Counted from the stretch's first letter, positions 1 to 9,138 are shown. The stretch is DNA of 64,000 nt from Bradyrhizobium sp. CCGE-LA001 (GCF_000296215.2 NZ_CP013949.1:6069501-6133500), one strand, 5' to 3'. Program-made: numbers and translations. The notes: a model not told the origin generated them from the sequence alone.

Positions 1-14
1 TCCCTCGGTTTATC

Positions 15-2186
15 TCAGCGCTGAAAATCGGCGTCCCGATCGTCCGCACCGTCGTTCATGTCGAAGGCGAAACCACCGCCGCCGGCCACCTTCACGGCGC
101 GCGCCGGCTTGCCTTGCGGCTTCTTGGCCGGACGCTCGACGGCCGCCATCGTCGCCGCCTTGGCGCGCAGCTGGGTGACGGCGCGGTCGATCGGCGCAGC
201 GGCCTGCCCCTTTGCGCCCTGGTCGATGCGGAAATAGGCGATGGTCGACTGCAGCTGCTCGGCCTGCGAGGCGAGCTCCTCGGACGTCGAGGACACCTGC
301 TCGGAGGCGCTGGCGTTCTGCTGGCCGACCTTGTCGAGCTGCTGGATCGCCTGGTTGATCTGGGCGGAACCGACGTCCTGCTCGCGGCAGGCCGCAGTGA
401 TCTCCTCGACCAGCGCGGCGGTCTTCTTGATGTCCGGAACGAGCTTCGACAGCATATTACCGGCATCTTGAGCGACCTTGACGGTCTCCGACGACAGCGA
501 TCCGATCTCGGCTGCGGCGGCCTGGCTCCGTTCAGCCAGCTTGCGCACTTCGGAAGCGACCACCGCGAAGCCCTTGCCGTGCTCGCCGGCGCGCGCGGCT
601 TCCACTGCCGCGTTGAGCGCGAGCAGGTCGGTCTGACGTGCGATCTCCTGCACGATCGTAATCTTCTCCGCGATGGTCTGCATCGCGTTGACGGCGCGGC
701 CCACCGCGATGCCGCTGGCTTCGGCATCCTTGGCCGACTGGGCCGCGATCTTCTCGGTCTGGTTGGCGTTGTCGGCATTCTGCTTCACGTTCGAGGCCAT
801 CTCTTCCATCGAAGAAGAGGCTTCCTCGGCGGACGAGGCCTGCTCGGTCGCGCCCTGCGAGAGCTGCTCGGCGCTCGCGGACAATTCCTGGCTGCCGGCG
901 GAGACGTTCTGTGCCGCGGTGAGAGCCTCGGACACGATCTGACGAAGCTTCTCGATCATGCGCTCGAGCGCAAGGCCGAGCGTGTCCTTGTCCGACAGCG
1001 GCCTGGCTTCGACCGTGAGGTTGCCATGGGCAATCTCGTTAGCGACCGCCGCGGTGGCATTCAGATTGGCGGTCATCGCATTGAGGGACGACACGAGATC
1101 GCCGACCTCGTCATTGCTGGACACGCTGATCTTCTGGCTGAGATCGCCGACGGATACAGCGTTGGCGAGACCAACTGCGCGGGCGAGCCCGCGGCTGATA
1201 TTGAGCGCGATCCAGGTCGCCGAAGCGACTGCGATCAACAGCGCAGCGCAGATCATGCTGATCAGAAGCATCTTCGCGAAGGCCGCGTCCCTGGCGCCCT
1301 CCTCCGCGACCTCGGCCATCTGCTTTTCGTTCCGCTGAACGTACTGCTCGATGGCATCCAGAGCCTCGTTGAAGGCTTTGCGGCCTTCGCCGCCGGCGAT
1401 CGCCGCCGCCTTCAGGTTGCCGGCTTCCGACGTCAGACGCGAGACGTTGTCGACGACCTTCGCGAGACGGTCAAACTGCGCGTTAACGCCGCTGACCGCA
1501 CCTGCCTGATTCACTTGCGCGACGGCCGCCTTGAGACCGGCCAGCCGCTGGTTGGTCTCCTTCACATCGGCTTCGACCTCCTGCAGCGTCGTGACCGAAT
1601 AGCTCGAGACGACCGAACGTGCGAGCCGCGCGACCTCACTGCGGGCCGTCAGCAATCCAGCCGCGCGCTGGCTCTCGGAACCGCTGCCACCGGCTTCCAC
1701 GAGCGCTGCATCCAGCATTGCGTCGAGGTCCTTGACCGCCGGCTGGCCTTCGGACTTCCACAGCTGGGCGGCCCTGTTGTTGGAGTTGAGCAGCGCAAAT
1801 TTTCCGGCCTGATCTTCCTGCTCGTTCATGCGCTTGATCGGACCGGCGGCCTGATCAAGCAGGCGCCGTCCGGCCTCGCTCGCTTTGCTATAGAGTTCGC
1901 TATTGAGCTTGAGCGTCTTCTCGCGACGCGTCAGCATCGCGTTGTAATTGTCTTGCGTCTCCTTATCGGAGACGGCCTGTATCATGCGGGTCTCAGCGCG
2001 CTGTTGCGACTGGATTGCGCTCATGACGTCGGCGGCCAGCTTCGTGCGATTGGCCTGGCCGACGATGCGCTCCTGCTGTTCCGTCAGCGTGGAGAGAGAA
2101 TGATAGGCGACTCCTCCAGTAATCATCGAGAGAGCGATGACTGCGCCGAACGCAGATGCGAGCTTTGCCTTGACGGTGAATCTCAT
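15..2186 (-). CDS. Methyl-accepting chemotaxis protein (723 aa)
   Basis: Inner-membrane chemoreceptor that passes ligand state to the CheA/CheW pair encoded upstream in the same operon. Seen: a first membrane segment at about residues 8-28, a mainly helical periplasmic domain of about 270 residues, a second membrane segment near 300-325, then two consecutive HAMP-like units (one after LNISRG, the next around IAHGNLTVEARP), and a signalling domain with the hairpin tip EIARQTDLLALNAAVEAARA. The tail after the signalling domain is long, low in complexity and ends in FAFDM...DADFQR. The first 14 residues (MRFTVKAKLASAFG) match the frameshifted receptor at 2806-4505, so the two are paralogues. The ligand cannot be read from the sequence. 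The start is supported by the shared N-terminus. The gene ends 14 bases from the window edge, so downstream partners such as cheR or cheB may lie outside. Confidence 0.95.
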   Translation of the reverse strand: MRFTVKAKLASAFGAVIALSMITGGVAYHSLSTLTEQQERIVGQANRTKLAADVMSAIQSQQRAETRMIQAVSDKETQDNYNAMLTRREKTLKLNSELYSKASEAGRRLLDQAAGPIKRMNEQEDQAGKFALLNSNNRAAQLWKSEGQPAVKDLDAMLDAALVEAGGSGSESQRAAGLLTARSEVARLARSVVSSYSVTTLQEVEADVKETNQRLAGLKAAVAQVNQAGAVSGVNAQFDRLAKVVDNVSRLTSEAGNLKAAAIAGGEGRKAFNEALDAIEQYVQRNEKQMAEVAEEGARDAAFAKMLLISMICAALLIAVASATWIALNISRGLARAVGLANAVSVGDLSQKISVSSNDEVGDLVSSLNAMTANLNATAAVANEIAHGNLTVEARPLSDKDTLGLALERMIEKLRQIVSEALTAAQNVSAGSQELSASAEQLSQGATEQASSAEEASSSMEEMASNVKQNADNANQTEKIAAQSAKDAEASGIAVGRAVNAMQTIAEKITIVQEIARQTDLLALNAAVEAARAGEHGKGFAVVASEVRKLAERSQAAAAEIGSLSSETVKVAQDAGNMLSKLVPDIKKTAALVEEITAACREQDVGSAQINQAIQQLDKVGQQNASASEQVSSTSEELASQAEQLQSTIAYFRIDQGAKGQAAAPIDRAVTQLRAKAATMAAVERPAKKPQGKPARAVKVAGGGGFAFDMNDGADDRDADFQR

Positions 2187-2252
2187 TTTCAGTCTCGTAG
2201 TTCGAATGGAATTGAGGTGGATTGGGCTTAGCCACGCATTACTGGTAGGAGC

Positions 2253-2753
2253 TCAGGCGGCGCAGAACGCATCCGGCGCCGTTTCTCGGACTTCTGGAAC
2301 CTCATCGTTGGCCATCAGCTTGGCGAGATCGAAGATCACGACGAATTTTTCCCCCTTGCGGCCGATGCCGGCTGCATAATCGGACTGCCACTTGCCGCCG
2401 ACCTCGGGCACTGGCTCGATCGCCTGCTCGTCGATGTCGGTGACCTCGAAAACGCAATCGGCGACGAAACCGACGCCGACCAGACGGTCCTTCATCGGCA
2501 CGTCGAGGATGATGATGCGCGTCGCCTCAGTCGCGGCGACGCTGGGCAAGCCAAGCTTGGTCCTGAGATCCACGATCGGATAACCGCTGCCCCGCACATC
2601 GATCATGCCGAGCAGAAAGTTCGGCGCGTGCGGCAGCCGCGAGATCGGCCGCATGTCCAGGATCTCCCGGACGTTGCGGATGCTGATGCCGAACGTCTCG
2701 CCGGCGAGACCGAGCGTCAGATATTGCGAGGTTGCGGCCATGATGCAGCCCAA
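2253..2753 (-). CDS. cheW: CheW-type chemotaxis coupling protein (166 aa)
   Basis: Cytoplasmic adaptor linking receptors to CheA. Seen: a single CheW fold from YLTLGLAGETFGISIRNVREIL through LGMIDVRGSGYPIVDLRTKLGL to VIFDLAKLM; the core motif normally reads RG..IPVIDL and here is RGSGYPIVDL. An acidic extension of about 20 residues follows the last strand. It lies between the two receptor genes, making a repeated (mcp-cheW) module with the 154-residue CheW at 4542. The first methionine of the frame also gives a plausible protein; ATG six codons in (MAATSQYLTL) is an alternative start. Confidence 0.93.
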   Translation of the reverse strand: MGCIMAATSQYLTLGLAGETFGISIRNVREILDMRPISRLPHAPNFLLGMIDVRGSGYPIVDLRTKLGLPSVAATEATRIIILDVPMKDRLVGVGFVADCVFEVTDIDEQAIEPVPEVGGKWQSDYAAGIGRKGEKFVVIFDLAKLMANDEVPEVRETAPDAFCAA

Positions 2754-2776
2754 GGGTCCGGGGTTGGGAATGAATG

Positions 2777-2800
2777 CGGTCCGGCATCAGAGCCGGACCG
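2777..2800 (-). other. Intercistronic hairpin after the frameshifted mcp
   Basis: CGGTCCGGC (2777-2785) and GCCGGACCG (2792-2800) form a perfect 9-bp stem with a 6-base loop, starting a few bases after the receptor stop codon. No T-run follows on the minus strand, so it is not a clear intrinsic terminator. It could stabilise the upstream mRNA or weaken read-through into cheW. Confidence 0.5.
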
Positions 2801-2805
2801 ATTGA

Positions 2806-4505
2806 TTAGCGTTGGAACTCGGCGTCGCGCTCGTCTTCGTCCTCGTGCATGTCGAAGGCGAAGCCGCCGCCGCCGCCGGCGACTTTCATCGCACGCGCCG
2901 GCTTGCGGAGAGGCGCGGGCCTCTTCCCACTGCGATCCGCTGCTGCCATGTGCGCAGCCTTGGCACGAAGCTGGGTGACGGCCCGGTCGATCGGCGCCGG
3001 CGCTGCAGTTTCGCCGCGTCCGCCATGCTCGATGCGGAAGAACGAGATCGTCGACTGGAGCTGCTCGGCCTGCGAGGCAAGCTCCTCCGAGGTCGAGGAC
3101 ACCTGCTCGGAGGCGCTGGCGTTCTGCTGGCCGACCTTGTCGAGCTGCTGGATCGCCTGGTTGATCTGGGCCGAGCCGACGTCCTGCTCACGGCAGGCTG
3201 CAGTGATCTCCTGGACCAGTTCGGCCGTCTTCCTGATGTCGGGCACGAGCTTGGACAGCATCGCGCCGGCGTCCTGCGCGACCTTCACGCTCTCGCTCGA
3301 CAGCGTGCCGATGTCGGCAGCGGCCGCCTGACTGCGTTCCGCCAGCTTGCGCACTTCGGAGGCGACCACGGCAAAGCCCTTGCCGTGCTCGCCGGCGCGC
3401 GCGGCCTCCACTGCCGCGTTGAGCGCGAGCAGATCGGTCTGGCGCGCGATCTCCTGTACGATCGTGATTTTCTCTGCGATAGTCCGCATCGCCTCGACCG
3501 CACGGCCTACGGCAACGCCGCTGGCTTCCGCATCCTGGCCGATTGGGCCGCGATCTTCTCCGTCTGATTGGCGTTGTCGGCGTTCTGCTTCACGTTCGAG
3601 GCCATCTCCTCCATCGAGGACGACGCTTCCTCGGCCGACGAGGCCTGCTCGGTCGCGCCCTGCGAGAGCTGCTCTGCGCTGGCGGACAGCTCCTGGCTGC
3701 CGGCGGACACATTCTGGGCGGCCGTAAGCGCCTCCGAGACGACCTGCCGGAGTTTCTCGACCATGCTGTTCAGCGATCTGGTGAGATCGCCGATCTCGTC
3801 ATTGCTGGAGACATCGATCGTCCGGCTGAGATCGCCGTTGGCAACCGAGCCAGCGAGCCCCACCGCGCGGCCGAGACCGCGGGCGATGCTGACGGAGATC
3901 CAGATCGCGGCTATCAGACCAATCGCAAGCGAGGCAAGGACGAACGAGACCAACAGGAAGTGGGCACGATTGCCATCTGCATGAGCCTGGGCGGCCTGAT
4001 TTGCCATGTTTTTCCTGGAGTTCATGACGTAGGCCTCGGCGGCTTCCATCGCCTCGCCAACGGCCTTGCGAACCTCAGTCATGGAGCGTTCGGCCGCCTT
4101 TGTCTTGTCGGTCCGGGCGGTCTTCAGGGTCTCGTCCTGCACCGCGTTCATATGCGCATAGGCAGCGGCGAAGCCGTCGAGCAGCTTCTTGCCTTCGGGA
4201 GAGGCCGCAGCGTGAATCTCGTCCTTCAGCTTCAGAAGCGTCTCACGTTGCTTGGCGATCTCGGCAAGGAAATGCTGCGTTTCGCTTTCGGGCGCGAGAA
4301 TGAGATTCTTCTCGGCGCGAACCTGGAGCAGGATTGCTCGCTCGATCTCAGCCGCTCGTTCCATCCGGCCGGCGCGCGCCACCAGGCTATCGGCGGTGTC
4401 GATCATGTCGCTCAGCTTCACATAAGCGAGGCCTCCCGCGGCCATGGAGAGCAACAGAATTACGCCGAATGCACTGGCAAGCTTTGCCTTGACGGTAAAT
4501 CTCAT
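2806..4505 (-). pseudogene. Methyl-accepting chemotaxis protein, split by a one-base frameshift
   Basis: The gene would encode a receptor of about 566 residues. The N-terminal part (4505 down to about 3507) has two membrane segments, one HAMP unit and the first half of the signalling domain, then runs off frame as SARMRKPAALP and stops. The rest continues in another frame from EKITIVQEIARQTD through the hairpin tip to the tail ending DAEFQR. Comparison with the paralogue at 15-2186 places the change exactly: the intact copy reads GCCAAGGATGCC where this one reads GCCAGGATGCG, so one A (a T on the plus strand near 3536) is missing. Everything on both sides is well conserved. The loss is therefore recent or a sequencing error; if real, the receptor lacks its tip and cannot signal. 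Confidence 0.88.
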
Positions 4506-4541
4506 ATCCAGCCCCTACCGATCTCGCCCCGAGATCTCATT

Positions 4542-5006
4542 TCAATTCAGAATGCGTTCCATGTTCGGAACGATGACGAACTCTTCACGCCACTTCGCAA
4601 TGAAGCGAATGAACTCCGGTTTCCAGTGCATGCCGACACGCGGCGTCTGCTGCACGTCGGCCTGCAAGATCTCCGTGACCTCGTAGACCTTGTCGGCGGT
4701 GACGCCGACCAGAACCGGCTCACCGTCGAGCTCGAGCTCGATGACGACGATGCGCGTGTCGGCCGAAGCCTCCAGCTGCGGCATGCCGAAACGGATGCGC
4801 AAATCGGCGAGCGGAATGACGTTGCCGCGCACGTTGATGACGCTGGGAACGAAGGCGCGCGCGCCCGCGACCTTGGTCACGGGCACGGGATCGATGATCT
4901 CGCGGACGAGGCCCGCATCGAGTGCGAACTTCTCCTCACCGAGACCGATCATCACGACCTGCCTCGCGCCCGGCTGATGTTCCCCTGACAGTCCGTCGTT
5001 CATCAC
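4542..5006 (-). CDS. cheW: CheW-type chemotaxis coupling protein (154 aa)
   Basis: Second CheW adaptor of the operon. Seen: VVMIGLGEEKFALDAGLVREIIDPVPVTKV at the N-terminus, the signature INVRGNVIPLADLRIRFGM, and a final strand EEFVIVPNMERIL. The start overlaps the cheA stop by four bases (ATGA), so translation is coupled to the kinase, and it is the likelier main kinase partner. It differs clearly from the other CheW at 2253-2753, so the two are not a recent duplication. The frameshifted receptor follows 36 bases downstream. Confidence 0.93.
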   Translation of the reverse strand: MMNDGLSGEHQPGARQVVMIGLGEEKFALDAGLVREIIDPVPVTKVAGARAFVPSVINVRGNVIPLADLRIRFGMPQLEASADTRIVVIELELDGEPVLVGVTADKVYEVTEILQADVQQTPRVGMHWKPEFIRFIAKWREEFVIVPNMERILN

Positions 5007-7081
5007 GCCGCCTCGTTGATATGCTGCTTCTCGACCTTCGACTGCGCCAGCGCGACCAGTTGCGCGACGTCGAGGATCAGCGCCGCCGTGCCGTCACCCA
5101 GAATGGTGGCGCCGGAGAAGATGGTGACGTCCGAATGCAGCTTGGACAGCGATTTGATCACGGTCTGGTGGTTGCCGATGATCTGGTCGGCGACGAGGCC
5201 GACCCTGGTTTCGCCGGTCGAGATGATGATGGTCTTCTGGTGCCGGTCCGGCGATCCCGATGCCGCCATAAGCTCGCGCAAGCGCAGGAAGGGGACGAGA
5301 TTGCCGCGCACGTTGAGGAAGTTGCGGCCGCGCGAGCGCTCGTCATCGGCGGTGAGCTCGACGCACTCCTCAACCGCCGACAGCGGAATGATGTAGCGGC
5401 CTTCGCCGACGCGGATCAGGAGACCCTCGATGATCGCCAGCGTCAGCGGCAGCCGCAGCGTGACCGTGGTGCCCTGGCCCGGCCTGGTCGACAGGTCGAT
5501 CGAACCGCGCATGTTCTCGATGGTGCGCTTGACCACGTCCATGCCGACGCCGCGGCCGGACAGCGCGGAGATGGTCTGCGCCGTCGAGAAGCCCGGGTGG
5601 AACAGGAATTGATGGATCTCGTGATCGGTGAGCACGGCCCCGGCTGCGATCAGCCCCTGCTCTTCCGCTTTCGCACGGATGCGCGCGGTGTTGAGGCCGC
5701 CACCGTTATCCTTGACGGTGACGAGCACCTGCGCGCCGGAATGGACCGCGGCGAGCTCGATCCGGCCCTGCTCGGTCTTGCCCTTGGCGGCGCGGGTCGC
5801 ATTGTCCTCGATGCCGTGGTCGATGGCATTGCGGATCAAATGGACCAAGGGATCGGCGAGGCACTCGATCATGGTCTTGTCGAGCTCGGTATCTTCGCCT
5901 GACGTGACGAACTCGACCGGCTTCGACAGGTCGCGCGACAGATCGTGCACCAGGCGGCGGAAGCGGCCGAACAGCGAGCCGATCGGCACCATGCGCGCGC
6001 CCATCGTGGTGTCGCGCAAAGAGGAGGCAAGGCGTTCGATTTCTTCGGCGATCATCTTGATCGAGAGATCCGAGCCGGACGAGGCGAGCTGGGTCAGCCG
6101 CGCCTGGGCGATGACGAGCTCGCCGACGCGGTCCATCAATTCGTCGAGGCGTTCGGCCTGGACGCGAACGGTGGCGATGCCGCGTTCCTCGCGTTTGGTC
6201 TCGGGCTTGGTGTCCGGCTTTGATTCAAATTTCTGCTCGGTCTTTGCGATGGGCTGCTCGACGGCGGGCGCGGCAGCGACCTCGACCACCGGGGCTGGCA
6301 TCTCGACCGTCGGGGCCGGCGGCTCCTCGTCGAGCAGGTTGAACAGCGGCGCAGGCGCGGGCGCTTCGACGACTTCCAGAGGCGAGAGCGTCAGCTTCAT
6401 CTCGTCCTGGACGAACATGAAGACGTCGTCGATCGCGTCCTTGTCGCAGGCCGCGTGCAGCTTGACGTCCCATTTCAGATAGCAGTCTTCCGGCTCCATC
6501 TCGTCGAGGAACGGGATGCCGTCCGTGATCGGGACCACGAAGCAGGGACCGAGCTTGCAGAGATCTTCCAGCAGGTCGAGCGGATTCGAGCCGTTGCGCA
6601 GGATGTGAGATTCGAATTCGAGATACAGGTGCCAGCCGGCCTGCTTGCTCTCGGCAGGAGCCAGCGGCGGCGCCTCGGTGATCTCGGCGACCGGAGCGGA
6701 GGGATGGTCGAATGAGACGAAGCGCTTGAGGTCGTCGAGGATGGCCTCGCCGATGACGTCGTCGGTCGATTGCGGATCCTCGATCAGCGCGCGGATATAG
6801 TCCTTGGCGGCGAGCGCGACCGAGATCAGCTCCTGCGTCGGCTTGATCTCGCCCTTGCGGACACGGTCGAAGGCGGTCTCGAACTCGTGGGTGAAAGAGG
6901 CGACCTTGTCGAAGCCGAACATGGCGCCCGAGCCCTTGATCGTATGCAGGGCGCGGAAGGCGGAATCGACCAGCTCGCGGTCGTCTGGACGCTGGCCGAG
7001 ATCGAGCAGAGCCCCTTCAAGAACTTCAAAGAGTTCGCTGGCTTCCTGACGAAAGACCTCGGTCGGGTCCATTGCGCTCAT
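5003..7081 (-). CDS. cheA: Chemotaxis histidine kinase CheA (692 aa)
   Basis: Receptor-coupled kinase that autophosphorylates on an HPt histidine and passes phosphate to CheY. Domains in order: HPt at about 1-110 with ALHTIKGSGAMFGF (the phosphorylated His), a P2-like segment at about 150-240 (YLEFESHILRNGSNPLDLLEDL), a Pro/Ala/Glu-rich linker, the dimerisation helices from about 300, the ATPase with HLIRNAIDHGIED (N box), VKDNGGGL and GRGVGMDVV (G boxes), and a C-terminal CheW-like regulatory domain with FLNVRGNLVPFLRLRELM. All catalytic motifs look intact. It overlaps cheY upstream and cheW downstream by four bases each, so the three are translationally coupled. Confidence 0.97.
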   Translation of the reverse strand: MSAMDPTEVFRQEASELFEVLEGALLDLGQRPDDRELVDSAFRALHTIKGSGAMFGFDKVASFTHEFETAFDRVRKGEIKPTQELISVALAAKDYIRALIEDPQSTDDVIGEAILDDLKRFVSFDHPSAPVAEITEAPPLAPAESKQAGWHLYLEFESHILRNGSNPLDLLEDLCKLGPCFVVPITDGIPFLDEMEPEDCYLKWDVKLHAACDKDAIDDVFMFVQDEMKLTLSPLEVVEAPAPAPLFNLLDEEPPAPTVEMPAPVVEVAAAPAVEQPIAKTEQKFESKPDTKPETKREERGIATVRVQAERLDELMDRVGELVIAQARLTQLASSGSDLSIKMIAEEIERLASSLRDTTMGARMVPIGSLFGRFRRLVHDLSRDLSKPVEFVTSGEDTELDKTMIECLADPLVHLIRNAIDHGIEDNATRAAKGKTEQGRIELAAVHSGAQVLVTVKDNGGGLNTARIRAKAEEQGLIAAGAVLTDHEIHQFLFHPGFSTAQTISALSGRGVGMDVVKRTIENMRGSIDLSTRPGQGTTVTLRLPLTLAIIEGLLIRVGEGRYIIPLSAVEECVELTADDERSRGRNFLNVRGNLVPFLRLRELMAASGSPDRHQKTIIISTGETRVGLVADQIIGNHQTVIKSLSKLHSDVTIFSGATILGDGTAALILDVAQLVALAQSKVEKQHINEAA

Positions 7082-7443
7082 GCACGCACCAGCTTGCCGA
7101 CGACGGCGAGCAGCTGCTCGGGCTTGAACGGTTTGGTGATCCAGCCGGTGGCGCCGGCGCTCTTGGCTTCCTGCTTCACCGTGTCGTTGGATTCGGTGGT
7201 CAGGAACACGATGGGCATGCCGACCGCGCTCGGCAGCTTGCGCAGCGCCCTGATCAGCTCCAGCCCGTTCATGACGGGCATGTTGAGGTCGGTGATGACG
7301 AGGTCGAGCTTGCCGGCCTGGGCTTTGGCGAGGCCTTGCGCGCCGTCGCCGGCCTCGATCACGCTATGACCGGCCGGCTCGAGCACGACCTTGATCATTT
7401 GCCGGATGCTGGGAGAATCGTCGACGGTCAGGATCGTGGCCAT
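7078..7443 (-). CDS. cheY: CheY-type single-domain response regulator (121 aa)
   Basis: Receives phosphate from CheA; it either binds the flagellar switch or acts as a phosphate sink. Seen: the acidic pocket ILTVDDSPS, the phospho-acceptor Asp in KLDLVITDLNMPVMNG, the switch Thr in IVFLTTES, and the conserved Lys in GWITKPFKPEQLL. Only a receiver domain is present. The start codon overlaps the stop of the STAS gene (TGATG), and its own stop overlaps cheA. Confidence 0.96.
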   Translation of the reverse strand: MATILTVDDSPSIRQMIKVVLEPAGHSVIEAGDGAQGLAKAQAGKLDLVITDLNMPVMNGLELIRALRKLPSAVGMPIVFLTTESNDTVKQEAKSAGATGWITKPFKPEQLLAVVGKLVRA

Positions 7444-7766
7444 CAGATGCCATCTTTCTTTTGCGGGAAGTGCTGATCGATCATCGCCTCGCTGGCGAAG
7501 CCGGCGCGGTGCAGGGTGTTGCGGAAAGACTGGGAGATGGAGGTCAGCACCACGGGGCGGCCTTGCGCCTCGCCGGTCTTTGCGGTCGACAGCAGAAGCT
7601 GGATCGACGTCACGTCGGCCTTGTCGACGTTCGAACAGTCGATCTCGAGCCGCTGCTGGCGTCCGAACGCCTCGCGAATGAGGTCATAGACGCTGCGAAT
7701 GGCCGCGATGCTGCAATCAGCGGGTAACCGCAACGACCACTTCGGCTCCGTGGGATTGAGCGCCAT
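7443..7766 (-). CDS. STAS-domain protein at the head of the chemotaxis operon (107 aa)
   Basis: A lone STAS domain of the anti-sigma-factor-antagonist fold, seen from WSLRLPADCSIAAIRSVYDLI through RLEIDCSNVDKADVTSIQLLLSTAKT to the C-terminal helix SFRNTLHRAGF. The loop after the third strand, where phosphorylatable Ser/Thr sits in SpoIIAA-like proteins, reads DKADVTSIQLL, so a Thr-Ser pair is available. It is the first gene of the operon and overlaps cheY by one base. STAS proteins occur as adaptors in several Rhizobiales che clusters; a role linking the pathway to another output is inference. Confidence 0.85.
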   Translation of the reverse strand: MALNPTEPKWSLRLPADCSIAAIRSVYDLIREAFGRQQRLEIDCSNVDKADVTSIQLLLSTAKTGEAQGRPVVLTSISQSFRNTLHRAGFASEAMIDQHFPQKKDGI

Positions 7767-8022
7767 CGCTGCCCCGCTATTGCTAAAATTCCGCTACACG
7801 TTTGACGTGAATCGAGTGAGCAAAACCCTAACGCGATGGTCCGTACAACTACGGGTCACATTCTGTCGGAATTCGCGCAAGTGCCTGCAGACGTGCACAG
7901 CTCCGTGAAATTACGTACTGCGGCAGCCCGATGTGCACGTGTTCCTCATTTGCTTCGCGTTAAATTCGCCCGGGTTATGCGTGGGGTTCGTGCCTTTGCC
8001 AGCGAACAGAGCCCGGCCACCG

Positions 8023-9138
8023 ATGCTCACCCAAGCGCTCCTGGTTGATGACAGCCGCTCCGTCCTCAACTTTCTGAAACGCCATATCGAAGCCGAAGGC
8101 CGGGTCGAGGCCACGACCTTCCTCGATCCGGTGGAGGCGCTGGCCTGCGCGCGCGAGCGCGTCTTCGACCTCGTGCTGGTGGACTACGAGATGCCGCATA
8201 TGGACGGCATCAGCTTCATTCGTGTCTTCCGGTCCCTGCCCGGCTGCGCCGACATCCCGATCGCGATGATCACCTCGCGGCAGACCGACGACCTCAAGAT
8301 GGAAGCGCTGCAGGCAGGTGCAACCGATTTCCTGCCCAAGGCTCCGCAAAGCGTCGAGATGACGGTGCGCCTGCGGAATTTGATTCAGCTCGGTGCAGCC
8401 GTGCGCAAGCTCAACGATCGTGCCGCACATCTGGCCAGCGAAGTCGCGGCGGCCACGCGAATGCTCGGCGAGCGCGAGGAGGAGATCATCCTGCGCCTCG
8501 CACTCGCGGTCGAATACCGCGACAACGACACCGGCGAGCACACCCTGAGAGTCGCCCGCTATAGTCGCATCATCGCCGAGCAGCTCGGCCTGCCGGCCCG
8601 GCTCTGCCGCGACATCTATCTCGCCGCGCCGCTGCACGACGTCGGCAAGGTCGCCATTCCCGACAATATCCTGCTCAAGCCCGGCAGGCTCACCGACGAG
8701 GAGATGGCGGTGATCAGGACGCATGCCGCGATCGGCGAGCGGATCCTGGCGGACTCCGGCTGCGAACTGATCCAGCTCGGTGCACAAATTGCCGCAGGTC
8801 ATCACGAGCGCTGGGACGGCGCGGGCTATCCGAGCGGCCTCAAAGCCGAATCGATTCCGATCGCCGCGCGCGTGGTCGCGGTCGCCGACGTCTTCGACGC
8901 CCTGACCACCCGGCGGCCTTACAAGGAGCCGATGCCGCTCGAGATGGCGCGCGACTACCTGGTGGAGAACAAGGGCCGGCAGTTCGATCCGGCCTGCGTC
9001 GAGGCCTTCCTGTCGCGCTGGGACGAGGTGATCGAGATTGCCGGCCAGCGGACGATCGCTTTTCAGAGGACCGAGGCTCCTCTTGCTCCCACTGTAGAGA
9101 GTGCGGGCCATCCGACCGCGGCCGTGCCGGCCGCCTGA
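8023..9138 (+). CDS. Response regulator with HD-GYP domain, probable c-di-GMP phosphodiesterase (371 aa)
   Basis: Predicted to hydrolyse cyclic di-GMP in a phosphorylation-dependent way. Seen: a receiver domain (LLVDDSRSVLNF, phospho-acceptor in VLVDYEMPHMDG, Lys in FLPKAPQS), a coiled linker with RDRAAHLASEV-like heptads, then an HD-GYP domain with TGEHTLRVARYSRIIAEQL, PLHDVGKVAIPD (the HD pair), THAAIGERIL, and the signature HHERWDGAGYPSGL, which has the canonical GYP. The frame is open further upstream, but ATG 8023 (MLTQALLVDDSRS) puts the receiver at the N-terminus as usual. It is transcribed divergently from the chemotaxis operon, 256 bases away, which suggests shared control of motility and c-di-GMP. 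Confidence 0.93.
   Translation: MLTQALLVDDSRSVLNFLKRHIEAEGRVEATTFLDPVEALACARERVFDLVLVDYEMPHMDGISFIRVFRSLPGCADIPIAMITSRQTDDLKMEALQAGATDFLPKAPQSVEMTVRLRNLIQLGAAVRKLNDRAAHLASEVAAATRMLGEREEEIILRLALAVEYRDNDTGEHTLRVARYSRIIAEQLGLPARLCRDIYLAAPLHDVGKVAIPDNILLKPGRLTDEEMAVIRTHAAIGERILADSGCELIQLGAQIAAGHHERWDGAGYPSGLKAESIPIAARVVAVADVFDALTTRRPYKEPMPLEMARDYLVENKGRQFDPACVEAFLSRWDEVIEIAGQRTIAFQRTEAPLAPTVESAGHPTAAVPAA

Noticed and set aside
114..2231. Long plus-strand open frame opposite the first chemoreceptor
   Set aside because: It is the mirror of a codon-biased, high-GC gene; the translation is Arg/Leu/Gly-rich with no family features, while the minus strand encodes a full receptor.
2777..2800. Operon-ending terminator between the che genes
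   Set aside because: The stem is perfect but lacks a T-run, and the next cheW and mcp belong to the same functional set, so a full stop in transcription is unlikely.
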